A stretch of DNA of 64,000 bases from CAZEAP01 sp964510315 (GCA_964510315.1 CAZEAP010000001.1:124001-188000), one strand, 5' to 3'; counted from the stretch's first letter, positions 42,904 through 52,229 are shown. Notes: generated by a model from the sequence alone, not told the origin. Numbers and translations are program-made.

Positions 42904-44145
42904 TCAGGTCGAGAAGGCGTGGGCGAAGACGCGGGCGTCCCCCACCATGTCGGAGATCCGGCAGGTTTCGTTCACCTGGTGTTCCGTGCCGGAGCTGGTC
43001 ATCCAGACGGCCGCCGGCAGTCCCTCGGCTCGGAAGAAGGATGCCACCGTCATCCCGCCGACACCCCGGACCTGCGGGTCCACCCCCAGTACGTCGCGTC
43101 CGGCCGTCGCCAGCGCCTCCACCACCGGTGCGTCCGGCGGCGTGGGCGGCGGGGCGTCCATGCGGGTCCTGATCTTCAGCCCGGTCGCGGTGCCCATCTG
43201 CTGGTCCAGGCGGGCGCACTGCTCGCGGATGAAGGCAAGCACCTCGCCGGGATCGTGTTCCGGCAGTATCCGGCAGTCGAAACAGAACGCGTCCTCTCCG
43301 GGGATGGTGTTAACGTTGGGCACGTTGGCGGCGTGGAGGGTGGGTTCGAAAGTGGAGCCGGCGGGCTCGTAGAGCTGGTCCGTCCCGCTGAAACGCTCCC
43401 TCAGCCCTTCATCGAGCTGACAGACAAGGCGACTGGCCGCGCGGAAGGCGTTCACCCCCTTGTCCGGGCGGGAGCCGTGGGCCTGGCGGCCTTCCACCGC
43501 AAATTCCAGCCAAAGGACGGATTTCTCGGCCACCTCTATCATGCTGCCGTCTTCGCTGCCGCCGTCGGGCACGACGACCATGTCATCGCGGCTGAAGAGG
43601 TCCCGGTGTTCCCGCAGAACGTAGCTCAGCCCCCGGTCGCTGCCCGTTTCTTCGTCGGCGACGAACAGCAGTTTCACCGTGCGGGACGGGCGCCCCCCCG
43701 TCTCCAGCAGGGCGCGCAGGCCGAAGATCGAGCTGACCATCGACTGCTGGTTGTCGAGCACGCCCCTTCCCACGATGACGTCTCCATCCCGGCGTACCTC
43801 GAAGGGGTCGGAATCCCACCCCTCCCAGGTGCCGTCGGGCTTCCGGTTGCCCGGAGGAACCACGTCCAGATGGGTGAGCACCCAGAACGAGGAGTCTGCC
43901 TCGCCTCCGCCGACGGCGGCCCTGAAGTTGGGGCGTGAGCCCTCGGGCACGCGTTCGTCGGGGCAGTCGAAGTGGGCGACGTCGGAGATGCCGTGTCGCG
44001 CCAGGTAGTCCTCCAGGAAGCGGGCCTTCTCCCACTCGCCTTCGCCGTCGTTCTCCGGGCCGATGGCGGGTCGGCGGGTGAGTTCCGCCTGAAGCTCCAC
44101 CATGTCGTCCCGATGGTCGCGTATCCACTGGTCTGGCGTGGGCAT
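42904..44145 (-). CDS. M20-family metallopeptidase/deacylase
   Basis: 413 residues. Dizinc site residues of the M20 family are seen: His92 and Asp94 (LTHLDVVPPGN), bridging Asp131 (GRGVLDNQQ), Glu165/Glu166 (VADEETGSD), plus the dimerisation domain (VEGRQAHGSRPDKGVNAFRA) and a late His (SSGTEHQVNE). M20 enzymes split amide bonds of small peptides or acyl-amino acids (succinyl-DAP desuccinylase, ArgE, carnosinase). Substrate cannot be told. Cytoplasmic. Downstream of the SDR gene on the same strand with a 24-bp gap, the last gene of this minus-strand run. Confidence 0.85.
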   Translation of the reverse strand: MPTPDQWIRDHRDDMVELQAELTRRPAIGPENDGEGEWEKARFLEDYLARHGISDVAHFDCPDERVPEGSRPNFRAAVGGGEADSSFWVLTHLDVVPPGNRKPDGTWEGWDSDPFEVRRDGDVIVGRGVLDNQQSMVSSIFGLRALLETGGRPSRTVKLLFVADEETGSDRGLSYVLREHRDLFSRDDMVVVPDGGSEDGSMIEVAEKSVLWLEFAVEGRQAHGSRPDKGVNAFRAASRLVCQLDEGLRERFSGTDQLYEPAGSTFEPTLHAANVPNVNTIPGEDAFCFDCRILPEHDPGEVLAFIREQCARLDQQMGTATGLKIRTRMDAPPPTPPDAPVVEALATAGRDVLGVDPQVRGVGGMTVASFFRAEGLPAAVWMTSSGTEHQVNETCRISDMVGDARVFAHAFST

Positions 44146-44169
44146 AAGCTGGACCTCCGGCCTGTACGC

Positions 44170-44994
44170 TCAGACCCCGCTGAAGGCGCTGAATCCGCCG
44201 TCCACCGGCACCACGATGCCGTTGACGAACGCCGAGGAGTCGCTGAGCAGCCAGAGGACGGTGCCGATGAGGTCTTCGGGGTCGCCGAAGCGCCCCATCG
44301 GCGTGTGGTCGATGATGGTCTGCCCGCGCGGGGTGAGTTCGCCGGTTTCCTCGTCGGTGAGGAGGTAGCGGTTCTGCTCGGTCAGGAAGAACCCCGGGGC
44401 GATGGCGTTCACCCGGAGCGCGGGACCGTAGTTCCGATTGAGGTGCACCGAGAGCCAGCGCGTGAAGTTGGTCACGGCGCTCTTGGCGGCCGAGTAGGCG
44501 GGTATGCGGGTCAGGGGGCTCAGGGCGGTCATGCTGCTGACGTTGATGATGTTGCCGCTCTCCCGCCGCGCCATGTCGCCGCCGAAGACCTGGGAGGCCA
44601 GGAAAGTGCCCATGAAGTTCAGCTCAAAGACCCAGCGCACCGCCTCCTCCGGCAGCTCATCAAAGGGCAGCTCCGGCGTGGTGGTGGCGGCGGCCTTGTT
44701 CCCGCCCGCCCCGTTGATCAGGGCGTCGACCGGTCCGAACTCGGCCTCCAGTTCATCGGCCGCCTCCCGGAGTTCACTCCTTTCGAGCACGTCGCACTGG
44801 AGGGGCAGGGCTTTGCCACCCTGGCCGCGTATTTCGTCCGCCACCTCCTGCGCCGCTTCCTCCCGGACGTCCACCAGTCCCACCGCCGCCCCTTCGGCGG
44901 CCAGCGCGCGGGCCATCGTGCCGCACAGAACCCCGCCGCCGCCGGTCAGGGCCACGGTCATGCCGTCAAGGTTTACTTCCAGTTGTGCCGTCAC
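44170..44994 (-). CDS. SDR oxidoreductase, D-mannonate oxidoreductase (UxuB/YjmF)-like
   Basis: 274 residues from GTG at 44994, which overlaps the kdsC stop (GTGA), giving translational coupling. Rossmann motif variant GGGGVLCG, NAG motif (INGAGGNK), catalytic Ser in NIINVSSMTALSPLTRIPAY and Tyr-x3-Lys (AYSAAKSA). The stretch VNAIAPGFFLTEQNRYLL and the end FVNGIVVPVDGGFSAFSGV are very close to those of B. subtilis YjmF-type mannonate/fructuronate reductases. Its coupling to Kdo genes is unexpected; it may act on another sugar acid. Confidence 0.85.
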   Translation of the reverse strand: MTAQLEVNLDGMTVALTGGGGVLCGTMARALAAEGAAVGLVDVREEAAQEVADEIRGQGGKALPLQCDVLERSELREAADELEAEFGPVDALINGAGGNKAAATTTPELPFDELPEEAVRWVFELNFMGTFLASQVFGGDMARRESGNIINVSSMTALSPLTRIPAYSAAKSAVTNFTRWLSVHLNRNYGPALRVNAIAPGFFLTEQNRYLLTDEETGELTPRGQTIIDHTPMGRFGDPEDLIGTVLWLLSDSSAFVNGIVVPVDGGFSAFSGV

Positions 44995-45545
44995 GTCGGT
45001 TCGTTCCTTTCTTCCGTCCTCAGGTAGCGCTCCAGGATGGACTCCCATTTCCCCTGGCTTTTCAGGATGAACTCTGCCGCCTCCCGAACGGCGCCTCTGC
45101 CTCCGGGCCTTTCGGTCACCGCATCGGCCCGCTCCAGGACCTCCGCAACGGCGTTGGGCACGGCGATGGCGAGGCCGACCTGCCGCATCACCGGGATGTC
45201 CGGGAGGTCGTCCCCAATGTAGCCGACGTGCGCGTCGTCCACACCGGCGCGTTCCCGAATCCGGTGGTAGGCGTCCAGCTTCACTTTGGCGTTCTGGGCG
45301 ATGTGTTCGATGCCCAGGTTCTCTGCACGGGCGCGGACCGCGGGCACGTCGCGGCCGGTGATCAGGGCCGTGGCGATGCCGCCCCGCTGAAGGTACTTGA
45401 TGCCGGTGCCGTCCTGGACGTTGAACAGCACGCCCTCGGTCGAGCCGGCGAACAGCACCGTGCCGTCGGTCAGGACGCCGTCCACGTCCATGATTAACAG
45501 GCGGATGCGGGCGGCTTTCTCGGTGGTCTCAGGGGTAGTTTGCAT
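44991..45545 (-). CDS. kdsC: KDO 8-phosphate phosphatase KdsC
   Basis: 184 residues, HAD superfamily type C0 without a cap, as KdsC. Motif I IMDVDGVLTDG, motif II ALITGRD, Lys and motif IV (GYIGDDLPDIPVMRQVGLAI). Removes phosphate from KDO 8-phosphate in lipopolysaccharide core synthesis. Nine bp after kdsD. Confidence 0.93.
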   Translation of the reverse strand: MQTTPETTEKAARIRLLIMDVDGVLTDGTVLFAGSTEGVLFNVQDGTGIKYLQRGGIATALITGRDVPAVRARAENLGIEHIAQNAKVKLDAYHRIRERAGVDDAHVGYIGDDLPDIPVMRQVGLAIAVPNAVAEVLERADAVTERPGGRGAVREAAEFILKSQGKWESILERYLRTEERNEPT

Positions 45546-45554
45546 TGATGTGAG

Positions 45555-46538
45555 TCACTCTTCGGAAGGCAGGTCCATTCCCCGCTCCACGTCCAGCCAG
45601 TCCTGCACGTCGAGGATGCCGACCGGGCGTCCTTCCTCGTCAACTACGGGGACTTGATCGACTCGGTGGCTGCGGAGCATGCGATAGGCCTCGGCGGCGA
45701 GGCGGTCTTCCTTGATCGTTATCGGATCGGTCGTCATAAATTGGCTGATGGGCCGGCCAAGCAGCTCGGACTCCCCGTCCTGCATGAGCCGCCGAAGATC
45801 GCCGTCGGTGAAGAACCCCACCAGCTTTCCGTCTCCGTCCACGAGGCTGACCGCTCCGTAACTGCCACGCCCACCCATCGCTCTGAGGGCTTCGCGCACG
45901 GTGGCCTCTTGGGAGCAGACGGGGTTGCCCATCTCTTCGCGCATGACTTCCTCGACGGTGATCAGCTTCCGCCCCAGTTCGCCGCCGGGGTGGTAGAAGG
46001 CGTAATCTTCCGGCTTCCAGTTGCGCATGCCGAAGATGGTCAACGCCAGGGCGTCCCCCATCACCACCATCGCCGTGGTGCTGCAGGACGGGGCCAGCCC
46101 CAGGGGGCAGGCCTCGCGCACGCGCCCTATGTCCAGAACGATCTCGCTGTGAGCGGCAAGCGTGGAGGCGTTGTCTCCGGTGATGGAGATGACCGGCACG
46201 TCGAGCTTCTTCAGCGAGGGCAGAAGCTGCACCACCTCGGTCTCCCCGCTGTTGCTGAGGGCGAGAACGACGTCGCCCTCACGGACGCGTCCCAGGTCGC
46301 CGTGACGGGCTTCCACCGCGTGCATCCAGTAGGAGGGCGTGCCCGTGCTGGCCAGGGTTGCGGAGATTTTTCGGCCCACCAGGCCCGCCTTGCCGACGCC
46401 GGTGACGATTACCCGGCCGCCGCAGCCGTAGATCATGTCAACGGCCCGGCTGAACGCGTCGCCGAGGCGCGCCTTCAACGCTTCCAGAGCTTCGATCTCC
46501 TGCTGGACGATCTGTCGGGCCTCTTCGAGGTGATTCAT
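45555..46538 (-). CDS. kdsD: arabinose-5-phosphate isomerase KdsD/KpsF
   Basis: 327 residues from ATG 46538 (MNHLEEARQIVQQEI); a longer frame to 46574 exists but lacks support. SIS domain (VIVTGVGKAGLVGRKISATL; DVVLALSNSGETEVVQLLPS; CSTTAMVVMGDALALTIFGM) followed by two CBS domains (about 210-327). Converts ribulose 5-phosphate to arabinose 5-phosphate, first step of KDO synthesis. Directly upstream of kdsC. Confidence 0.95.
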   Translation of the reverse strand: MNHLEEARQIVQQEIEALEALKARLGDAFSRAVDMIYGCGGRVIVTGVGKAGLVGRKISATLASTGTPSYWMHAVEARHGDLGRVREGDVVLALSNSGETEVVQLLPSLKKLDVPVISITGDNASTLAAHSEIVLDIGRVREACPLGLAPSCSTTAMVVMGDALALTIFGMRNWKPEDYAFYHPGGELGRKLITVEEVMREEMGNPVCSQEATVREALRAMGGRGSYGAVSLVDGDGKLVGFFTDGDLRRLMQDGESELLGRPISQFMTTDPITIKEDRLAAEAYRMLRSHRVDQVPVVDEEGRPVGILDVQDWLDVERGMDLPSEE

Positions 46539-46630
46539 CGGCCTGCTCGCTGGAGTCGCCCGAGAGGGTGGCACACGAAGGGATTATATCCTTCGCCGGA
46601 AGCCGGATGCAACGGATGCGCGCCGACTTC

Positions 46631-46978
46631 TCAGTCCTCCCCGGCGCTCACCTTGTCGTCGGGCTTGTAGCTGTCCTTGATGAATATGCCGTCGAGCGGC
46701 TCTTCGCCGGTGTTGACGATGTTGTGGACCTCCCCGGGCTCCACGCGGAAAGCCAGCCCCGGCTCGACGTCGTATTCCAGGCCGTCGGCCGTCAGCACCC
46801 CCGTGCCCGAGATGAAGTAGAAGGTCTCCTCGACCTCATTGTGGTAGTGTGCGCCCAGCTCCTCCCCGGGCAGAAAACGTATGAGACCCCAGTCGATCCG
46901 GGGTCCCCGGAAGAGATACTTCGGACCGCTCACGCGGTTCCTGTACTCCATCTCGTTGGCGTTCACTTTTTCCATCAT
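46631..46978 (-). CDS. small cupin-domain protein
   Basis: 115 residues. Cupin motif 1 GEELGAHYHNEVEETFYFIS (metal-ligand His44, His46, Glu50) and motif 2 (FRVEPGEVHNIVNT, His85). Overlaps the upstream kinase stop (ATGA). Single-domain cupins act as sugar epimerases/isomerases or as metal-bound binding proteins; its position amid lipopolysaccharide genes suggests a sugar substrate, not shown. Confidence 0.85.
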   Translation of the reverse strand: MMEKVNANEMEYRNRVSGPKYLFRGPRIDWGLIRFLPGEELGAHYHNEVEETFYFISGTGVLTADGLEYDVEPGLAFRVEPGEVHNIVNTGEEPLDGIFIKDSYKPDDKVSAGED

Positions 46979-47841
46979 TCTTCTCCTCTGCGGAAGAAGT
47001 AATGCCGCCTGTGCCGGCTGCCGTACCGACGCGCCAGTTCCTCGCTCCGCCCGCACCAGCCCGGGTGCCCCTGCAGGTAGAAGCGCAGGAATCGCACGCG
47101 GTCCAGCGTCCCTATCACGCGTCGGGACGCCGCCCATTTGACTATCGAGCGGTCGAGCCGGACCACGTTGGCCATCCGCCGGGGGAGCGGCAAGGGCCGC
47201 ATCAACCGGGCTTTGTCGAAATCCACGACGAACGCTTCCACGCCCGACGCGCCGGGGCGGACGAGGACGTTCGTCAGGTTCAGGTCTGCGTGGAATACGT
47301 CCGCCTCGTGCATCTTGTGCACCGCCTCGGCCGTTGCCCGGGCCACACGTCGACGGTCCCGCCCGGCTGAGCCCCCGTTGGCCACGTCTCGGCAGAACTC
47401 CAACAGGTTGGATGCGCCCTCTATGAGTTCGCTCACGTAATGTGCCCGTACGAGCGGTCCGAAGGTCCTCTCGACGCGCAGCGCCACCGGGGTTGCCGTC
47501 GGCACGCCCCGCCGGTGTGCATAGACGGCCAGGCGGAACTCCCGCCGCATCCGTCCCGATCCCACAAAGACCGTCCCCCAAAGCGGACCGAGGAGGCCGC
47601 CGTGGGCATACCGGCGCACCAGCAGCGGGGGCCCGTCCCGCCACGACGGGTCCCATCGCCAGCACGTGGGGGTGCCGGGCAGGCGACCGTCGGCGCCGGG
47701 AAGCGATTCCAGGGCCGACGGCAGAGCAAGGAAGTCTTCGGCGGAGAGTGCCGAGTCAAGGTCGGGGTTGAGATACACGTCCACATTCCCCGCCGAACGG
47801 GGCTCCAGCTCCGGCAAATGTTCTGCGGACCGGGGAGCCAT
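46975..47841 (-). CDS. lipopolysaccharide (Kdo) kinase, KdkA-like
   Basis: 288 residues from ATG 47841; a TTG at 47919 would extend it by 26. The C-terminal kinase-like half has the catalytic loop HADLNLTNVLVRPG and metal motif VVDFDKARL as in KdkA/WaaP/RfaP lipopolysaccharide kinases, with LVRRYAHGGLLGPLWGTVF at the N-terminal lobe. KdkA phosphorylates Kdo at position 4. Its coupling to the kdsC/kdsD block supports this role. Inner-membrane-associated cytoplasmic enzyme by family. Confidence 0.82.
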   Translation of the reverse strand: MAPRSAEHLPELEPRSAGNVDVYLNPDLDSALSAEDFLALPSALESLPGADGRLPGTPTCWRWDPSWRDGPPLLVRRYAHGGLLGPLWGTVFVGSGRMRREFRLAVYAHRRGVPTATPVALRVERTFGPLVRAHYVSELIEGASNLLEFCRDVANGGSAGRDRRRVARATAEAVHKMHEADVFHADLNLTNVLVRPGASGVEAFVVDFDKARLMRPLPLPRRMANVVRLDRSIVKWAASRRVIGTLDRVRFLRFYLQGHPGWCGRSEELARRYGSRHRRHYFFRRGEE

Positions 47842-47931
47842 GTGGTGAAACGCTCCCGGATGGGGGTGGGGACTGGTCGGCCGCTCTGAGCGAACGCGGC
47901 TGCGGACCCGCGAAGTCAACGGACGGTCACC

Positions 47932-50900
47932 TCATTGCGTCTCTTCAGTATCCTCAGGTTCGACCACGCAGCGCAGTCCGGTAAGGGAATCGGCCGCCTG
48001 TGGCGCAGCGGGATATCTGCTGGCGCAGCGGGTCGGAATGTCGGCCAGCTCTTCCTGGCGCCAGGCCCCGCCGCGGCGGACTACGGCCGCTCCCTGCCCG
48101 GCCGGCATCTCCAGCTTGTTGCCGGGGTAGGGCTCAAAGGCACTGGTCGTCCACTCCATCACGTTGCCGATCACGTCCAGGCATCCATAGGGGCTGTCCC
48201 AGGCGGGGAAAGAGCCCACCGGCACGGGGCCGGCGTCCTCCGGACGCATGTGGTGGCACCGTTGTTTGTCAAATCGGTCCCCCCAGGGATAGCGTCGGCC
48301 GTCGACGCCGCGGGCGGCTTTCTCCCACTCTTTCTCGGTGGGCAGGCGCGCGCCGCGCCATTCGCTGTACGCCCTGGCGTCAGAGAGGGTTATCCCGGCC
48401 ACCGGGTGGTTGTCCTGCCCGCTCGGGTAGGTGCCGTCGGACCAGTTCGGCGGAGGTGCGTGGCCGGTCTCGTCGAGGAATTTCTTATACTCCTGGTTGG
48501 TGACTTCCGTCTTGTCGATGTAGAAGGCGTCCGTCGTAGCAGTATGTCGGGGCACTTCGCTGCTGAACCCGTAGGCCACCGCCAGAAGCTCGGTAGCTTC
48601 CCGGTTGCCGCCCAGGGCGCTCAGTTTGCTTTCCTGGATGATCCTGGCGATATCCTCCAGATCAGTACCCATGGCGAAAGGTCCTTCCGGGACGTAGACC
48701 ATGCCCGCGGGCGGATTCTTCAGCCTGTTGCGGGTTGTCTCGGCCCTCTTTGCCCACTTGCTTGCCGGGAACTGGCGGGACACTTCAGCAAGGATATTCT
48801 CGCACTCCTTTCCGGCGCCTTTCCCGCAGGCTCGCAACGCCTGGTGGTATTTCCACCGGGGCAGCAGTTTTGCGGCCTCCCTGGCCGGTGCGGAGTCGGG
48901 CGGGGCGAACTGGAGCATCGTCCGCAGAATGTTGAGCGCGGCGTCGAAGTCCTCTTCTTCGTACCGGGCCTGCGCCTTGCGGAGCTGGCTCTGAGCTGTG
49001 CCCGCGGTGAACTGGGCCTGGCCGGCCGGCCGCCTCAGCCCCAGCTCGGCGCGGAGCGCTTGGACGGTTCCCGTGCTGTTCGGGTACAGCGAAAGCAACT
49101 GCCCGTAATATTCGCGGGCCTCCTCGGTGCGGCCCTTCTGGCGCGCCCGGCTGTAGAGACCGTAGAGGGTGGTGGAGTCGACTTCTGCGGCCCGGCCGGC
49201 CGCTTCGCTGTCCGGGTATGTCTCGATCAGGCGTCGTATCCGTTCCCGAGCCGCCGTCAGTTCGCCTGCGGCGAGCTGCTGCTCGGCGCTGAGGAGGTAA
49301 ACGTCGGGCAGCGCTTTCCGGGCCCGCTCGGCCCACTCCGTGCCCGCGTAATCTTTGATAAGCTGGAGGAGCACGTCGAGGGCCGCCGGATACTGCTCCT
49401 CGTCCCGCAGCACGGAGGAGCGGTTGAACAACAGCGCCGGTTTCTTGCGCTCCAGCAGACGGGCCTCGGGGCTGCCCGGATACTGCTCGGCGATCTCCCG
49501 GTAGCGCTCCAGCGCTTCGCGGTAGTGGCCCCGCTTCCTGGCGTTCTCCGCCATGCCGGCCATCGCCGAGGGAATCTTCGCCCGGGCCAGGCGTGCAAGT
49601 CGGCTGTCCTCCGCCGCCTGCTGCGCGGCGCTCTTGTACTTCTCGAGAGCATCCGCATGGTCGCCCTCCCGGGAGAGGGCGTCCGCCCATTCAAGGTTTA
49701 CGCGCGCCATCTGCCGGCGGGCCTCGGCGGCGTAAGCCGTCCCGGGGTAACTCTCGGCGACATCGGCGAATGCGGCGATTCCCAGGTCGTACTGTTCCCT
49801 CTCGCTGTAGCGGCGCCAGTCGGTCATTGCCCGGTCGAAGGCCCACTTGGCGCTCTCTTCTTCGCCCGCCGCTGCGGGCTCCGGGAGCTGTTCCGGACCC
49901 GGCTCCGGGCGGCTCGCTGAGCGCGCAGGCGAGCCCCGGGCCGGTTCATTGCCCACTGTTCCCATGGCGACAGGCCGCGTTTCGTCGGCTGGGCGACCGA
50001 GGACGTAACCCACGATGCCCACGGCGGCCAGTAAGGCGACCACTCCGGCGGTCAGGCCGGTCAACACGGCGGGTCTGGCCAGCCGGGAGGCGGCGTCCCC
50101 GCCCCCGCGACGCTCGGGCGCCGTCAACTCGTACTGGCGGGCGAACGCCGAATCCGTCCCGTAGGGCACGTGTTCGACCTGTCCGGTCTTTATGCTCTGG
50201 ACGCAGCGGTCCAGATCGTCCACGACCCTTTGGATGCTGCGATACCGTAGGGAGGGGTCCCGCTCCAGCATCCGGCCGACCACCAGGGCGAGTTCGTGAG
50301 GCACGCCCTCTAAGGCCTGATCGGCCGGGGTCAGCTCCTTCTGGCAGTTGGCGAAGAGGTAGCCCACGGCGTGCTGAGAGGGAAACGGCTCCCGTCCGGT
50401 GAGCAGCTCGTAGGCAATGACTCCGAGGGAGAAGATGTCGGCTTCGGGGCCCGGCATATTGCCCTGAATGACCTCGGGAGCCATGTACTTCGGCGTGCCG
50501 AGCGTCTCCCCGAAGACCGATTGCATGCTTTGGGAGGCGGAGACGCCCATGTCGAACAGCGACACCTTGACCAGACGGTCACCCATTTTGTCCCGGGTCA
50601 GGAAGACATCGGCGGGCTTCAGATGACCGTGCAGGACGTCCCGGCGGTGAATGGCGCGGAGGCCCTCGGCGGTCTGGTGGATAATGCCGAGGCAGTCGTC
50701 GGGGTCCAGTGGCGCCTCCCCCAGGACCGCGGACAGGGGCCGTCCTTCGGTCTTCTCCACCGCCACCCAGCAGGTCCCGCTCGTTTCGCCGGTTTCCCAG
50801 ACCCGTAGCACGTTGGGATGTTCCATCAGGGTCTGCTGGTCGGACCACGTGTCGTAGAGGTAACGTCCGAAGGAGGAGTTCCGGCTGAGCGCGTCCGGGA

Positions 50901-51039
50901 ATACCTTCAGAGCGACGGAACGGTCTTCCTCGGTGTCCCGTGCCCGCCACAGCTTGCCGCCGGGGCCTTCTTCCAGCAGCTCCAGCAGCTCGAACTTGCC
51001 CAGACGCGTGGTTTCTTCTTTCTCTTCCATGGGCTGCAA
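47932..51039 (-). CDS. pseudokinase-TPR-SUMF1 (FGE-sulfatase) fusion membrane protein
   Basis: 1035 residues. Order: kinase-like domain (about 12-290); transmembrane helix (about 325-350, AVLTGLTAGVVALLAAVGIV); Pro/Glu linker; long TPR/Ybgf-like helical region (about 395-770); C-terminal SUMF1 domain (about 785-1030: PAGMVYVPEGPFAMGTD; FYIDKTEVTNQEYKKFLDET; LPTEKEWEKAARGVDGRRYP). Lys45 (VALKVF), D163MG and the APE motif are kept, but the catalytic loop reads HGHLKP in place of HRDLKP, so the base Asp is His139. This predicts weak or no kinase activity. The SUMF1 part lacks the Cys pair of true formylglycine-generating enzymes, so it is probably a binding domain. Upstream of kdkA-like, same strand. 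Confidence 0.88.
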   Translation of the reverse strand: MQPMEEKEETTRLGKFELLELLEEGPGGKLWRARDTEEDRSVALKVFPDALSRNSSFGRYLYDTWSDQQTLMEHPNVLRVWETGETSGTCWVAVEKTEGRPLSAVLGEAPLDPDDCLGIIHQTAEGLRAIHRRDVLHGHLKPADVFLTRDKMGDRLVKVSLFDMGVSASQSMQSVFGETLGTPKYMAPEVIQGNMPGPEADIFSLGVIAYELLTGREPFPSQHAVGYLFANCQKELTPADQALEGVPHELALVVGRMLERDPSLRYRSIQRVVDDLDRCVQSIKTGQVEHVPYGTDSAFARQYELTAPERRGGGDAASRLARPAVLTGLTAGVVALLAAVGIVGYVLGRPADETRPVAMGTVGNEPARGSPARSASRPEPGPEQLPEPAAAGEEESAKWAFDRAMTDWRRYSEREQYDLGIAAFADVAESYPGTAYAAEARRQMARVNLEWADALSREGDHADALEKYKSAAQQAAEDSRLARLARAKIPSAMAGMAENARKRGHYREALERYREIAEQYPGSPEARLLERKKPALLFNRSSVLRDEEQYPAALDVLLQLIKDYAGTEWAERARKALPDVYLLSAEQQLAAGELTAARERIRRLIETYPDSEAAGRAAEVDSTTLYGLYSRARQKGRTEEAREYYGQLLSLYPNSTGTVQALRAELGLRRPAGQAQFTAGTAQSQLRKAQARYEEEDFDAALNILRTMLQFAPPDSAPAREAAKLLPRWKYHQALRACGKGAGKECENILAEVSRQFPASKWAKRAETTRNRLKNPPAGMVYVPEGPFAMGTDLEDIARIIQESKLSALGGNREATELLAVAYGFSSEVPRHTATTDAFYIDKTEVTNQEYKKFLDETGHAPPPNWSDGTYPSGQDNHPVAGITLSDARAYSEWRGARLPTEKEWEKAARGVDGRRYPWGDRFDKQRCHHMRPEDAGPVPVGSFPAWDSPYGCLDVIGNVMEWTTSAFEPYPGNKLEMPAGQGAAVVRRGGAWRQEELADIPTRCASRYPAAPQAADSLTGLRCVVEPEDTEETQ

Positions 51040-51133
51040 CCTGCGAGGTCTTTCCTACGGATGGGCTGCCGTTTCGCAACATTCTACGGCAAGGTCGCAG
51101 GTAACACAAACGCCGTGTAGGCGGAGGACGGTC

Positions 51134-51161
51134 TTGCAGCAGGGGCCCCATCCGGTATCAT
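51134..51161 (+). promoter_or_regulatory. candidate sigma-70 promoter for the CvpA-like gene
   Basis: TTGCAG (51134) and TATCAT (51156) with a 16-bp spacer, 39 bp before ATG 51201. It lies in the divergent gap 51040-51200 between this gene and the pseudokinase gene. Confidence 0.45.
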
Positions 51162-51200
51162 CAGGCCTGTGCGAACGGGTGCTCAGGAACGGGGAACTGC

Positions 51201-52007
51201 ATGATCGATTTGTTCATCGTCGTTGTCCTCGGGTTCTCTGTGCTCTGGGGTTACCTGCGAGGGGCGCTCTACGACCTGTTGGGCCTGGGGGCCCTCGTGG
51301 TGGCTTACGTGGGCAGTGCCCCGTTCGGCAGGTCGCTCGGCGCGCTGCTGGGCCGACAGTGGGACATGTCACCGGGGAGCGCCTACGTGGGCGGCCGGGT
51401 CCTCGCGGGCTTCCTCATCTACGTCTCCCTGAAGGTATGCGCGACGGTGGCCAACCGCAAGTTCGGCCGCACGAAGTCCGGGGTCACCCGCCGGTGGAAC
51501 CGGAACCTGGGAGCGCTGGGAGGGCTGCTGTTCGGGCTGCTGACCTGCCTTATCCTGCTGTTCCTCATGGACGCGGTTTACAAAGCCCTTCCCGAGAGTT
51601 CCAACCCGTTGCTCCGGGCCGTTGGGCGGTCGGGCTTCCGCGGCGCAGTCGCGGATCACAACCCCGCTGACAAATACCTGGTGACCGACGCGCTGAAGCT
51701 GGTGCGAAAGGCCCGTGAGGACCCCGAAGCGCTGGAAAGGCTCGCGGAGGACGAAAGGATACAGCAACTGCTGAACGACCCCGCCGTGCGGGCGGCCGCC
51801 GAGGACTCCGAGCTGGCCGAGGCCGTTGAGAACAGGCAGCTCGATAGAATGCTCCGGAACGAGTCGCTCCAGAAGGTGCTCAGTGACGAAGAACTCCTCA
51901 GGAAGCTGCTGTCCCCCGAGGTCCGCGCCGCCGTCCGCGACGCCATCAACCCACCCCCGGGGGAGGAAGAAAAGCCGGGAAGGCAGCCGGAGGGCACACC
52001 CGGCTGA
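51201..52007 (+). CDS. CvpA-family membrane protein
   Basis: 268 residues. About four transmembrane helices in the first 140 residues with the CvpA pattern (IDLFIVVVLGFSVLWGYLRG; YVGGRVLAGFLIYVSLKVCA; LGALGGLLFGLLTCLILLFL), then a helical charged cytoplasmic tail (about 150-268). CvpA homologues are linked to envelope integrity and colicin V export; the mechanism is not clear. Confidence 0.8.
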   Translation: MIDLFIVVVLGFSVLWGYLRGALYDLLGLGALVVAYVGSAPFGRSLGALLGRQWDMSPGSAYVGGRVLAGFLIYVSLKVCATVANRKFGRTKSGVTRRWNRNLGALGGLLFGLLTCLILLFLMDAVYKALPESSNPLLRAVGRSGFRGAVADHNPADKYLVTDALKLVRKAREDPEALERLAEDERIQQLLNDPAVRAAAEDSELAEAVENRQLDRMLRNESLQKVLSDEELLRKLLSPEVRAAVRDAINPPPGEEEKPGRQPEGTPG

Positions 52008-52229
52008 GAGGTCTGGAACCGGCCGGGGTGTGGGAAGCGTGAGACAGGGGGGCCTTGCGGCCCAGCGGCGGGGGTGAAACGGACAAGAAGCAACGGGAAA
52101 TGAACCGCAGGGAAGGGCACCTGTCCCGCCACAACGATACTGGTGCTACTCGGCGTAGGCAGCTACCCGTACCGATCGTCCTTTACTGTTTCCTACTGCA
52201 ATATCGTTTTCCCACCGATTGGCAAAAAA

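Noticed and set aside
46979..47665. Upstream part of a 344-residue minus-strand frame that ends in the cupin
   Set aside because: Only the last 115 residues are protein-like; the rest is the wrong frame of the KdkA-like kinase gene.
47932..48700. SUMF1 domain as a working formylglycine-generating enzyme for the sulfatase at the window end
   Set aside because: The paired catalytic cysteines of true enzymes are missing, and the genes are 15 kb apart in different units.
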